A stretch of DNA of 9,065 bases from Spirochaetaceae bacterium (GCA_031269165.1 JAISZQ010000063.1:1-9065); one strand, 5' to 3'; counted from the first letter of the stretch, positions 1-5,927 are shown. Numbers and translations are program-made. Notes: a model not told the origin generated them from the sequence alone.

Positions 1-17
1 CATACCCATCAGCATGT

Positions 18-47
18 ATTCGCATACATTCGCGTACATTCGCGGAC
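18..47. repeat. Three 10-bp tandem repeats
   Basis: Three consecutive 10-bp units are visible: attcgcatac, attcgcgtac and attcgcggac. They differ only at the seventh and eighth positions. The last unit leads into a cgcggacaaa stretch that resembles the flank of the dispersed repeat at 8522-8571. No coding function is seen here. Confidence 0.75.
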
Positions 48-98
48 AAAAAAACTAAAAATCTGTGTAATCCGTTGACCACGCTTATATTCCATTTC

Positions 99-130
99 CT
101 TAAGTTGTTGACAGGGGGAAGTTTCCCCCT
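99..130 (+). repeat. Dispersed intergenic repeat, copy 1 (core plus hairpin)
   Basis: The 16-nt core cttaagttgttgacag (99-114) recurs exactly, in inverted orientation, at 8539-8554. In both places the core runs into a G-rich/C-rich hairpin. Here the hairpin has 8-bp arms, 113-120 against 123-130, with a 2-nt loop. Both copies also have a cgcggac(aaaa) motif on the far side of the core. This is a family of intergenic repeats; no ORF is linked to it. Confidence 0.7.
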
Positions 131-145
131 TCGCTCCGGCCCGCC

Positions 146-180
146 CAAACCATTGCGGGGCTGTCCCCCGCAATGGTTTG
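146..180. repeat. Perfect 15-bp inverted repeat (GC-rich palindrome)
   Basis: The left arm (146-160) and right arm (166-180) are perfectly complementary, separated by the 5-nt spacer ctgtc. There is no T-run on either side, so it is not a standard intrinsic terminator. Its stem-loop form is REP-like, which fits the RAYT-like genes elsewhere in the window, although its sequence is not identical to the palindrome at their 3' end. Confidence 0.8.
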
Positions 181-204
181 CGCCGTCCTCCGCTATCCCC
201 CTCA

Positions 205-223
205 ACGGGGGTCAACCCCCCGT
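205..223. repeat. Small palindrome, 7-bp arms
   Basis: acggggg (205-211) pairs perfectly with cccccgt (217-223) across a 5-nt loop. It is one of a cluster of G/C-run palindromes in the gene-free stretch 99-330. There is no adjacent T-run. Confidence 0.6.
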
Positions 224-291
224 AACGCCCCCGAATCACTGCGGAACAGGCCATACTATTGATATTATATAAACTTAAAACAATGTCAATG

Positions 292-328
292 GACTTGTTC
301 AATAACCCGGTTGGTTATTGAACAAGTC
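292..328. repeat. Perfect 16-bp inverted repeat upstream of the hcp remnant
   Basis: gacttgttcaataacc (292-307) and its exact reverse complement (313-328) flank the 5-nt loop cggtt. It lies about 90 bp before the hcp remnant start codon. It could be a strong hairpin in the hcp leader, a protein-binding palindrome or a repeat end. No T-run follows it, so a terminator is unlikely. AT-rich DNA just upstream (about 258-275) could hold a promoter, but no convincing -35/-10 pair was found. Confidence 0.8.
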
Positions 329-363
329 TCGCAGAATGCGATGCATTTTGATGTTTTTTAATG

Positions 364-419
364 GTTGTTGTTTAAAAACTGAAGTTTTTCAACAACTCTA
401 TTATGGAGGTTTCATAATG
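364..419 (+). promoter_or_regulatory. Hairpin plus Shine-Dalgarno leader of the hcp remnant
   Basis: Residues 364-370 and 374-379 pair with 384-396, giving 13 bp with a 3-nt bulge and a tgaa loop. Then come ctattat, ggaggttt (404-411) and the ATG at 417. The same order (aaaac-gaa-gtttt hairpin, tctattat, gga(a)ggtttct, ATG) occurs upstream of the RAYT-like gene at 6692. The GGAGG, 8 nt before the ATG, supports 417 as the original hcp start. Confidence 0.6.
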
Positions 420-822
420 GCAAATAGGTTCTGTTATCAACGCGAGCAGACTGGGGGTGGAAAAGGTTGTGCGGGAAAAGCGGGAGTGCTGCTGGAACGA
501 TGGAAAAGGGGTCAACGTGTATACTCACGGCGAAATGCTTCCCGTCCACGCCTACCCGGAACTGAAAAGGCATCCCCAGCGTAAAGACAATTGCGGAACC
601 GCCTGGCAGAACCAGCAGAAGGAGTTCGATTATATTCCCGGCGCGGTGCTGTTTACCACAAACTGTCTCATGCCGGCAAAAGATTCCTCCAAGGATCGGG
701 TATTCACCACCGCTGTTGTCGCATACCCCGGTCTTCCCCGCATTGATGAAAAAGACAACAAAAAAGATTTTACGCCGGGGAAAAACTTGGCGGAGATTTT
801 AGACCGACATATTAAGGATTGA
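417..822 (+). pseudogene. hcp: hcp remnant (hybrid cluster protein / hydroxylamine reductase), internally deleted
   Basis: Hcp is a roughly 550-residue iron-sulfur enzyme that reduces hydroxylamine and NO. Here the first 20 or so residues (FCYQREQTGGGKGC, from the ATG at 417) match the Hcp N-terminus, normally FCYQCEQTaGGKGC, with the second Cys changed to Arg. About 25 codons on, the homology jumps in another frame to the mid-protein block GKGVNVYTHGEMLPVHAYPEL ... AWQNQQKEF ... TTNC ... KDR.FTT (about 508-750). This keeps the Glu and Cys that match cluster ligands in that block. The end, TPGKNLAEIL, resembles the usual Hcp C-terminus (TPEEDLkaIL). So two internal deletions and one frameshift have removed about 400 residues, including the remaining hybrid-cluster ligands. 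It cannot be an active Hcp. What is seen is the fragment order; that it arose by deletion is inferred. Confidence 0.85.
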
Positions 823-825
823 AGA

Positions 826-1530
826 ATGCTGAGAAACATAATTCGCATTGATACGGAAAAATGCAACGGTTGCGGTCTCTGCGCCGAAGCCTGCCATGAA
901 GGGGCTATAGCCATTGTTGACGGCAAGGCACGGTTACTGCGGGAAGACTATTGCGATGGTCTTGGCAATTGCTTGCCGGTCTGTCCTACCGGGGCGATTG
1001 CCTTTGAGGAGCGGGACGCAAAAGAATACGATGAGGAAGCGGTTAAGATGAATATGAATGAAAAATTGGGGGAAACACCCCCGCCGGGGGGATGCCCCGG
1101 AAGCAACGCTCAAACGATTAAGCGGGACGCGCCGCCTGTTGTTGAACAGACCGGCGCGACACAAAGCCAACTTACCCAATGGCCGGTACAGATAAAATTG
1201 GTTCCGGTAAACGCACCGTATTTGAACAACGCGAATTTACTGGTATCCGCTGACTGCGGCGCGTATGCCTATGGTAATTTCCATAACGATTTTATGCGGA
1301 ATAAAATCGTCCTTATCGGCTGCCCGAAACTCGACGATGGGGACTATAGCAAAAAACTCACCGAAATTATCAAACAGAACGATATAAAATCCGTCACGGT
1401 AATCAGAATGGAAGTTCCCTGCTGCGGCGGCATAGAAAACGCCGTAGTTACCGCCTTGAAAAATTCAGGCAAGATGATTCCCTGGCGGGTAATTACGCTG
1501 TCTATAAGCGGTGAGATTTTGTCGGATTAA
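826..1530 (+). CDS. 4Fe-4S ferredoxin-domain protein of the hcp-associated type
   Basis: A 234-residue cytoplasmic electron-transfer-type protein. The N-terminal ferredoxin domain has C13-x2-C16-x2-C19-x3-C23 and then C43-x5-C49-x3-C53-P; the second motif lacks the usual second Cys (Leu46). A linker follows, with C90. The C-terminal domain (about 120-234) has the family blocks ADCGAYAYGNFH (C144), IGCPKLDDGDY (C166) and MEVPCCGG (C199, C200), which may hold a further cluster or redox site. Genes of this kind are commonly found next to hcp, which suggests electron delivery to Hcp or a redox-sensing role. The ATG at 826 lies 3 nt after the hcp stop, with an AAGGA Shine-Dalgarno at 814-818, so the two were one operon. 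The gene is intact although its neighbour is dead. The family assignment is firm; the exact reaction is unknown. Confidence 0.85.
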   Translation: MLRNIIRIDTEKCNGCGLCAEACHEGAIAIVDGKARLLREDYCDGLGNCLPVCPTGAIAFEERDAKEYDEEAVKMNMNEKLGETPPPGGCPGSNAQTIKRDAPPVVEQTGATQSQLTQWPVQIKLVPVNAPYLNNANLLVSADCGAYAYGNFHNDFMRNKIVLIGCPKLDDGDYSKKLTEIIKQNDIKSVTVIRMEVPCCGGIENAVVTALKNSGKMIPWRVITLSISGEILSD

Positions 1531-1676
1531 AATACAAACTCTATTGAGGATGAAAGACATCGCAAAGGAAATCGAGTCGGTTTTCCCCGTCACGAAACGG
1601 GGCCCGGTCCGGACAGGCCGCGCCGTCCTGCGGTTTGGGAACTTTTCGTTTTTTTTTACGAAAAACGCGAAAACGC

Positions 1677-1705
1677 TTGACAAAAATTTTCGGGTATGGT
1701 AGAGT
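1677..1705 (+). promoter_or_regulatory. Sigma70-type promoter
   Basis: A perfect -35 TTGACA (1677-1682), a 17-bp spacer and the -10 TAGAGT (1700-1705, 4 of 6 consensus). The predicted start is near 1711-1713, at the edge of a 24-codon ORF and the inverted-repeat segment 1762-1976. It lies just after a run of T and A tracts (1645-1675) that may act as an UP-like element. It is the best promoter match in the gene-free stretch 1531-2099. Confidence 0.6.
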
Positions 1706-1712
1706 GCGCGTA

Positions 1713-1787
1713 ATGGATTCAAAAGGTCCCAATATGATGGAGGTTTTGCCGGTGTTCTCGCACACTGCCAGTCTTCGTGGGACTTAG
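1713..1787 (+). CDS. 24-codon ORF at the promoter start site (leader peptide or gene stump)
   Basis: ATG at 1713 to TAG at 1785-1787 encodes a peptide beginning MDSKGPNMMEVLPVFS. The ATG is 7 nt after the -10 box and has no Shine-Dalgarno, so translation would be leaderless, as proposed for adk. Its last nine codons lie inside the inverted-repeat segment that starts at 1762. If that segment were removed at its CGC flanks (1759-1761 and 1977-1979), the frame would continue for about 12 more codons to a TAA near 2015. It may be a leader peptide, the stump of an interrupted small gene, or chance. No family is recognised. Confidence 0.25.
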   Translation: MDSKGPNMMEVLPVFSHTASLRGT

Positions 1788-1976
1788 GCGGTTTTGTGCG
1801 ATCGGGAACGAAAAAATCTCGGCTAACTAGTCAGTTTTGATGATTTTTATAGTCAAAAATCGCCTGAACTAGGTAATTTGAGAAGTATTTAGACTAAATC
1901 CCACAGGCTCCTAGGGAATGCGTGTATAGGGTTATGCGAAATGCCTGTCCAACTTTCCCGGAAAGACTGGTAGTGT
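1762..1976. repeat. 215-bp segment bounded by long inverted repeats (MITE-like element or structured RNA)
   Basis: 1762-1775 (ACACTGCCAGTCTT) pairs with 1963-1976 over 14 bp with a single G-U. As terminal repeats, the match extends to about 17 of 21 positions (1762-1782 against 1956-1976). The segment is flanked by CGC on both sides, a possible 3-bp target duplication. Inside are nested helices: 1777-1787 with 1894-1904 (one mismatch), 1786-1795 with 1856-1865, 1842-1848 with 1855-1861 (alternative), 1903-1908 with 1943-1948, and 1914-1918 with 1955-1959. It could be a non-autonomous inverted-repeat element, or a multi-branched RNA made from the promoter at 1677. I do not recognise tmRNA, RNase P RNA, SRP RNA or a known riboswitch in it. 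Confidence 0.5.
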
Positions 1977-1994
1977 CGCCCTCCGTGGCGGCAC
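1973..1994 (+). repeat. GC hairpin overlapping the 3' arm
   Basis: gtgtcgcc (1973-1980) pairs with ggcggcac (1987-1994) over 8 bp with one G-U and a 6-nt loop. It shares its first four bases with the closing arm at 1963-1976, so the two structures compete at their edge. An A-rich run follows it, not a T-run, so it is not a standard terminator for plus-strand transcripts. Confidence 0.45.
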
Positions 1995-2022
1995 AAAAAG
2001 GAAAAAATAGCCAGTAAAGGGA

Positions 2023-2053
2023 TTGACTAAATAGATTTAGAATATTTTATAAT
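2023..2053 (+). promoter_or_regulatory. Candidate promoter of the DUF262 gene
   Basis: TTGACT (2023-2028) lies upstream of a perfect TATAAT (2048-2053). The 19-bp spacer is longer than ideal. The AT-rich context and the position 47 bp before the ATG at 2100 fit a dedicated promoter for the GmrSD-like gene. Confidence 0.4.
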
Positions 2054-2099
2054 CAATTTATCTGGACAATACAGACAATTTTAAGTTTTGGGGGTTATT

Positions 2100-3791
2100 A
2101 TGGACGCTTCGACAAATGTAAAAGGTATGCTTTATGGGAATAAAATTCGTGTGCCTAACTACCAAAGGGCATATTCATGGAATACGCCGTCGTCGGATTT
2201 TAATGGGAAAACTCATACCGATATTTTTTTGAAGGATTTGGAAAACCATATAAAGAGCGGTGTAGCAACACCGTATTATTTTGGTCATTTCCTGTTTGAA
2301 GAAAAGTCTAATGGAAATTTCGATGTTATTGACGGACAGCAACGACTGACAACTATTATCATCTTTCTTTCCGCATTATTTACAAGTATAAAATCAATCC
2401 GCAATTTTACGGACGATGAAAAAGGTTTTTATGAAAATATGATACACAGGGGGGCGAATTATGCTTTCTCAACGGTAGATTATGACGATCAATTTTTCAA
2501 GGATTATGTCATTAATCAGACCTCGAAAAGCAAAAATAACCTTGAGACCGACTCGGCTAAACGAATTGCTAATGCTTTTGATTATTTTGTCAAAAAATTA
2601 TCAAAAAAGGAAAATGATTCTCTTGATAAAGTTTTACAGACAATCATTTGGGCTTCCTGCACAACGCATCTTGTCAAACATGAGTCAGAAGCGATACAGA
2701 TGTTTATTTTTCAGAATGATAGAGGCAAAGACCCAACAAAACTTGAAATTATTAAGGCTCAATTTATGTATTCTATACATCTTTACGGCGACAATGAGGC
2801 TGATACACTCATTGAGGAAATAAAGAACCGTTTTGAAAAAATCTACAAATCAATTGCGTCTATAGAACACCGTATTGATGAGGATATTGTTTTGCTATAC
2901 ACACTCCGAGTATATTATAATTCGCTTTGGGAAACAAAATCAATTGAGAAAATCAATAGTCAATTGAACGAGAAAAATCCCATCCAATTCATCCGTGAAT
3001 TTTCGCAATATCTTGAGGATAGTTTTAACGCTCTAATGCTTTTCTTTGGTGATGATGAGAAAAACTACTTTAAGATACATTCTTTAATATGCTTGGACGG
3101 ACTTGGAGTGGTTATGCCCTTTGTCATAAAAGCATATATATTTTCCTTGTCAAAAGAAGATTTATGTCGTTTTTGCGCAGCAGCAGAATCTCTTATATTA
3201 AGACACCGATTGATAGGTACACGGGCAGATATTGTTTCTAGGCTGAATGATGTTTATAAAGAATTTACAAACGAAAATCCTGATATTGAACCAACAATTG
3301 AAAGAATTATTTGGATGAAAGAGGTAAAAGACTGGTGGTGGGCATACTGGAACACCAAACATCTTGAAGAAGCAATAAATGGCGGCATCGAACCCGCAAC
3401 GGCAAAGTATTTGCTCTGGAAATATGAAAACTATTTGGCAAGCCAGGGGCACGGCGGGTATGAACCCAGGAGATTTGACACGATAAAATCTCCTGAACTG
3501 GAACATATTGCACCCAGAACTCCTGCTGGTGAAGAAGCCGCTGGTTATGACAAATACGATAAGAAATTTGTCAATGAATACATAGATTGCTTGGGTAATT
3601 ATTTACTCATATCAAAATCACATAATTGCTCAATTGGAAATATACCGTTTCCCGAAAAAAGAGATACATATACACATTTATTTCAACAGAGGGAAATTCA
3701 GGAAATGACCAAAGACAAAAAGATATGGAATAAAGAAAAAATAAATGAAAGGCATGGGAGAATTGTAAACTATATAATAAAAAATCTATAA
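2100..3791 (+). CDS. DUF262 and DUF1524 (GmrSD-like) nuclease, probable phage-defence protein
   Basis: A 563-residue cytoplasmic protein. The N-terminal DUF262 (ParB/sulfiredoxin-like NTPase fold) shows IRVPNYQRAYSWN (16-28), the signature DGQQR (78-82) and NDRG (206-209). The C-terminal DUF1524, an HNH-type nuclease domain, shows ELEHIAP (H469), LGNYLL (498-503) and the N509...N514 region ending IPFPEK. These match GmrS and GmrD fused in one chain. Such proteins cut modified phage DNA using nucleotides (type IV restriction), and related SspE and BrxU proteins also act in defence. It is shorter than many fused GmrSD enzymes. ATG 2100 is preferred because GGGGG lies 5 nt upstream; an in-frame TTG at 2088 overlaps that site. 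The gene is clearly more AT-rich than fabF or adk and sits between mobile remnants, so it was probably acquired horizontally. No modification or partner gene is next to it. Domain call firm; target inferred. Confidence 0.9.
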   Translation: MDASTNVKGMLYGNKIRVPNYQRAYSWNTPSSDFNGKTHTDIFLKDLENHIKSGVATPYYFGHFLFEEKSNGNFDVIDGQQRLTTIIIFLSALFTSIKSIRNFTDDEKGFYENMIHRGANYAFSTVDYDDQFFKDYVINQTSKSKNNLETDSAKRIANAFDYFVKKLSKKENDSLDKVLQTIIWASCTTHLVKHESEAIQMFIFQNDRGKDPTKLEIIKAQFMYSIHLYGDNEADTLIEEIKNRFEKIYKSIASIEHRIDEDIVLLYTLRVYYNSLWETKSIEKINSQLNEKNPIQFIREFSQYLEDSFNALMLFFGDDEKNYFKIHSLICLDGLGVVMPFVIKAYIFSLSKEDLCRFCAAAESLILRHRLIGTRADIVSRLNDVYKEFTNENPDIEPTIERIIWMKEVKDWWWAYWNTKHLEEAINGGIEPATAKYLLWKYENYLASQGHGGYEPRRFDTIKSPELEHIAPRTPAGEEAAGYDKYDKKFVNEYIDCLGNYLLISKSHNCSIGNIPFPEKRDTYTHLFQQREIQEMTKDKKIWNKEKINERHGRIVNYIIKNL

Positions 3792-3973
3792 AGCCCGCCC
3801 ACGTCCATGTGGGTGACTAACGTAAAGTGGACTGGCGCTTCGCATAACGAGGCTGTCGAAAAAGTTGCTTTTTGGACAGGGATAATCCCCGGCAAACCCG
3901 TGACGGAAATTCTGCGCACGGATCACCGGGCAACCTGCTTTTTATTCCTGCCTTTCACATACCCGCTTGCCCC
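3792..3973. other. Non-coding tail between the DUF262 gene and the IS relic
   Basis: A short palindrome (cccac/gtggg, about 3798-3813) follows the DUF262 stop but lacks a T-run, so termination there is uncertain. The stretch also holds the hairpin at 3853-3879. No ORF with family support was seen. It is probably the outer flank of the decayed insertion sequence. Confidence 0.4.
3853..3879. repeat. Hairpin near the IS relic, possible IS end
   Basis: ctgtcgaaaaag (3853-3864) pairs with ctttttggacag (3868-3879) with one G-G mismatch and a ttg loop. It lies about 95 bp beyond the stop codon of the minus-strand transposase relic. Similar hairpins with an A-run, 3- to 4-nt loop and T-run occur at 364-396 and 6718-6749, so it may belong to the same loose family, but this match is weak. 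Confidence 0.45.
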
Positions 3974-4351
3974 TTATCCTCCGCTCCCCGCCGTTATGCG
4001 CGGTATACACTTCCCTATGTCATGCACCATGCAGTATAGCAACCACCGGATCTTTACTTTTATCTTCGTCCTCAGCGAAAACTTGTCCATCCCCTTGCAA
4101 TAGCGTATATCCGAAAAACACGGTTCTATTATTTGCATCCGCCTCCCGTATAACGCGCGGTACTTCGCCTCGTCTATCTTTTTCCTCATCTCCTCGCACA
4201 GGTTTTCTCCTTCACTCCGGTCAACGATATACAGCGTCCGTTTCGGACTCTTCCCTCCACGGCTTGCTATGCACCGCTGCTGTAACGGGCAATTCTTACA
4301 ATCACTGCTTTTCGCCTGATACTTTTCCCCGCCGTTCCGGTTCAGCTTCAC
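3974..4351 (-). pseudogene. IS1182-type transposase, C-terminal fragment
   Basis: About 125 residues match the C-terminal part of IS1182/IS5-like DDE transposases. They include a cysteine cluster SSDCKNCPLQQRC (C18, C21, C27 of the fragment), then EEMRKKIDEAKYRALYGRRMQIIEPCFSDIRYCKG with the conserved YxxR...xEPxF block holding the last catalytic Glu, and the tail KIRWLLYCMVHDIGK. The apparent GTG start at 4351 is only where the frame opens: an in-frame TAG lies 6 nt upstream, and the N-terminal DNA-binding and first DDE parts are absent from 4352-4493. It is therefore a dead relic. The TAA at 3974-3976 is probably the native end. Confidence 0.8.
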
Positions 4352-4493
4352 ATTCTATCTTTCAAGGGGTATTGGAACAGGCTCAGCTGAATAGTTACCC
4401 CTCATTTTCCATGCGCTGCGGGCGCTTCCCCCTATCTCTTGAAACCTTGTCATTTTAGGCGGGTACCTTTACACTGTAGTCGATGGAGATGCT
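4352..4493. other. Non-coding gap between the IS relic and fabF
   Basis: No gene is recognised. It holds a 12-nt match (gctgaatagtta, 4386-4397) to an inverted copy at 6935-6946, and the fabF Shine-Dalgarno (ggag, 4485-4488). The abrupt end of transposase homology at 4351 suggests a deletion junction nearby. Confidence 0.35.
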
Positions 4494-5744
4494 ATGAGAA
4501 AGGTTGTTGTTACGGGTATCGGGGCGGTTTCGCCGATCGGGAATACGGCAGGCGCGTTTTGCGCGGGGCTACGGGCGGGAAGGAGCGGGGTTGACCATAT
4601 CACGTCTTTTGATACCGCCGGTTTTGAGGTGTCGATTGCCGCCGAGGTGAAGGGCTTCGATCCGGGGGCGTATATGGATAAGAAGGAGGCGCGGAAGATG
4701 GCGCGGTTCTCGCAGTTTGCGGCGGCGGCGGCATTGGAGGCGCTTTCGCAGGCGCAGTTGCTTGACGGGAATCGGCGGTATTCCGCCGATCCTGAGCGGG
4801 CGGCGGTGATTCTGGGTAACGGGATCGGCGGCTTCGAGGTTGTCTCCGAGGCGTTCAAAAAACTGCTTGGACAGGGGCCGGACCGGATGCCGCCGCTCAC
4901 GGTGCCGATGATGATCTCAAACGAGGCGGCGGCGAATGTGTCGTTGCTCTACGGCCTCAAGGGGGCGGCGTTGACGCAGGTAACGGCGTGCGCGTCGGGG
5001 GCGGACGCGCTGGGACAGGCCCTCGACTTTGTGCGGTGCGGGCGTGCCGAGGTGGTGGTTGCCGGGGGAACGGAGGCGACGATTGTCCCGTTTGCGGTCG
5101 GCGGGTTCTGTATGTTGAAGACGCTTTCGACACAGTACGACAAGGAGCCGCATCGGGCAAGCCGTCCCTTTGACGCGGAGCGCGACGGGTTTGTCATCGG
5201 CGAGGGGGCGGGCATTCTGGTTGTCGAGAGCGAGGAACACGCGAAGAAACGCGGCGCGAAGATTTTGGCCGAGTTTGCCGGGTACGGGGTTACGGCGGAT
5301 GCCTACCACCTGACGAGTCCCGATCCGTCGGGCGAGTCCGGGGCGCGGGCGTTGCGGCTTTGTTTGCGGGATGCGGGGCTTAAGCCTGAAGACGTGCAGT
5401 ACTACAACGCGCACGGTACGTCCACGAAAATCAACGACGCGACCGAGACGAAGATGCTGCATATCGCGTTTGGCGGTCACGTGCGCAAACTCAAGGTGTC
5501 CAGCATCAAGAGCATGATCGGGCACTGTATCGCGGGCGGCGGCGGCCTTGAGGCGATCGCCTGTATTCTGGCCATCAACGAGGGCTTCTTCCCGCCGACG
5601 ATCAACTACGAAAACCCCGACCCCGAATGCGACCTCGACTATGTGCCGAACAAGGCGGTGGAAGGCCGCATCGACGCGGCGTTGTCGGCGAACATGGGCT
5701 TTGGCGGGCATAACGGCGTGGTCGCGTTTAAGCGGTATTCGTGA
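4494..5744 (+). CDS. fabF: Beta-ketoacyl-[acyl-carrier-protein] synthase II (KAS II)
   Basis: A 416-residue cytoplasmic condensing enzyme of type II fatty-acid synthesis, adding malonyl-ACP to acyl-ACP. The thiolase-fold landmarks are all present: VVVTGIGAVSPIG at the N-terminus; the nucleophile C166 in TACASG; the decarboxylation histidines H307 in NAHGTST and H344 in IGHCIAGGGG; the supporting K339 in SSIKSM; the dimer/oxyanion loop DGFVIGEGAG; and the C-terminal GFGGHN gate. The usual GHLLGAAG is GHCIAGGGG here, a mild variation. Length is typical for FabF. The ATG at 4494 has GGAG 5 nt upstream. The gene stands alone with host-like GC-rich codon use. Confident as a KAS II-type enzyme; FabB-like specificity cannot be excluded. 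Confidence 0.95.
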   Translation: MRKVVVTGIGAVSPIGNTAGAFCAGLRAGRSGVDHITSFDTAGFEVSIAAEVKGFDPGAYMDKKEARKMARFSQFAAAAALEALSQAQLLDGNRRYSADPERAAVILGNGIGGFEVVSEAFKKLLGQGPDRMPPLTVPMMISNEAAANVSLLYGLKGAALTQVTACASGADALGQALDFVRCGRAEVVVAGGTEATIVPFAVGGFCMLKTLSTQYDKEPHRASRPFDAERDGFVIGEGAGILVVESEEHAKKRGAKILAEFAGYGVTADAYHLTSPDPSGESGARALRLCLRDAGLKPEDVQYYNAHGTSTKINDATETKMLHIAFGGHVRKLKVSSIKSMIGHCIAGGGGLEAIACILAINEGFFPPTINYENPDPECDLDYVPNKAVEGRIDAALSANMGFGGHNGVVAFKRYS

Positions 5745-5754
5745 TAAGATAGGC

Positions 5755-5773
5755 GAGGTTGTTTCACAACCTC
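5755..5773. repeat. Hairpin after fabF
   Basis: gaggttg (5755-5761) pairs perfectly with caacctc (5767-5773) around a 5-nt loop, 10 bp after the fabF stop. No T-run follows, so it may protect the mRNA 3' end more than terminate transcription. It is the only termination-like structure close to fabF. Confidence 0.5.
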
Positions 5774-5812
5774 ATGTTGCGGCGCGGGCGGGCTTTTCCC
5801 GAGGCCATCGGT

Positions 5813-5927
5813 CGGCTAACAGGGGGCTTTGCCCCCGGTTAGCCGGGCGGAAACACGGAGAAGAACGTGAATTGGGGCGAAAAAGGCGTTTCCGAGCCTA
5901 ATCCAGCCAGGCGGGGGCTGCCCCAAG
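5813..5927 (-). repeat. 115-bp repeat, solo copy of the RAYT-like gene's 3' end
   Basis: It is about 90% identical, over the same 115 bp, to 6160-6274. It contains a 14-bp palindrome (5814-5827 with 5831-5844, one mismatch, 3-nt loop). Read on the minus strand it still encodes the tail WGSPRLAGLGSETPFSPQF...VFPPG with the stop at 5839-5841, matching the RAYT tail residue for residue except for three changes. A stop 7 codons upstream and the lack of further homology show it is a detached 3' end, not a gene. The spacer 5928-6159 to the second copy holds nothing recognisable. Confidence 0.85.

Noticed and set aside
18..47. CRISPR-like array
   Set aside because: The 10-bp units are contiguous with no spacers and there is no cas gene in the window.
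1796..1800. gtgcg as a group II intron 5' end
   Set aside because: No domain V hairpin with an AGC triad and no reverse transcriptase ORF could be found. The motif alone is too short.
1762..1976. Known stable RNAs (tmRNA, RNase P RNA, SRP RNA, T-box) or a retron RNA
   Set aside because: None of their conserved motifs could be recognised, and no reverse transcriptase lies nearby for a retron.
3967..4458. Plus-strand open frame of 163 codons
   Set aside because: It is opposite the IS1182-type transposase relic, is Ser/Pro-rich and has no domain.
4917..5711. Long minus-strand open frame of 264 codons
   Set aside because: It lies antisense to fabF, is Arg-rich with low complexity and shows no family motif. 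It is a GC-rich shadow of fabF.
5755..5773. Intrinsic terminator of fabF
   Set aside because: The hairpin is good but no T-run follows, so it is listed only as a repeat.
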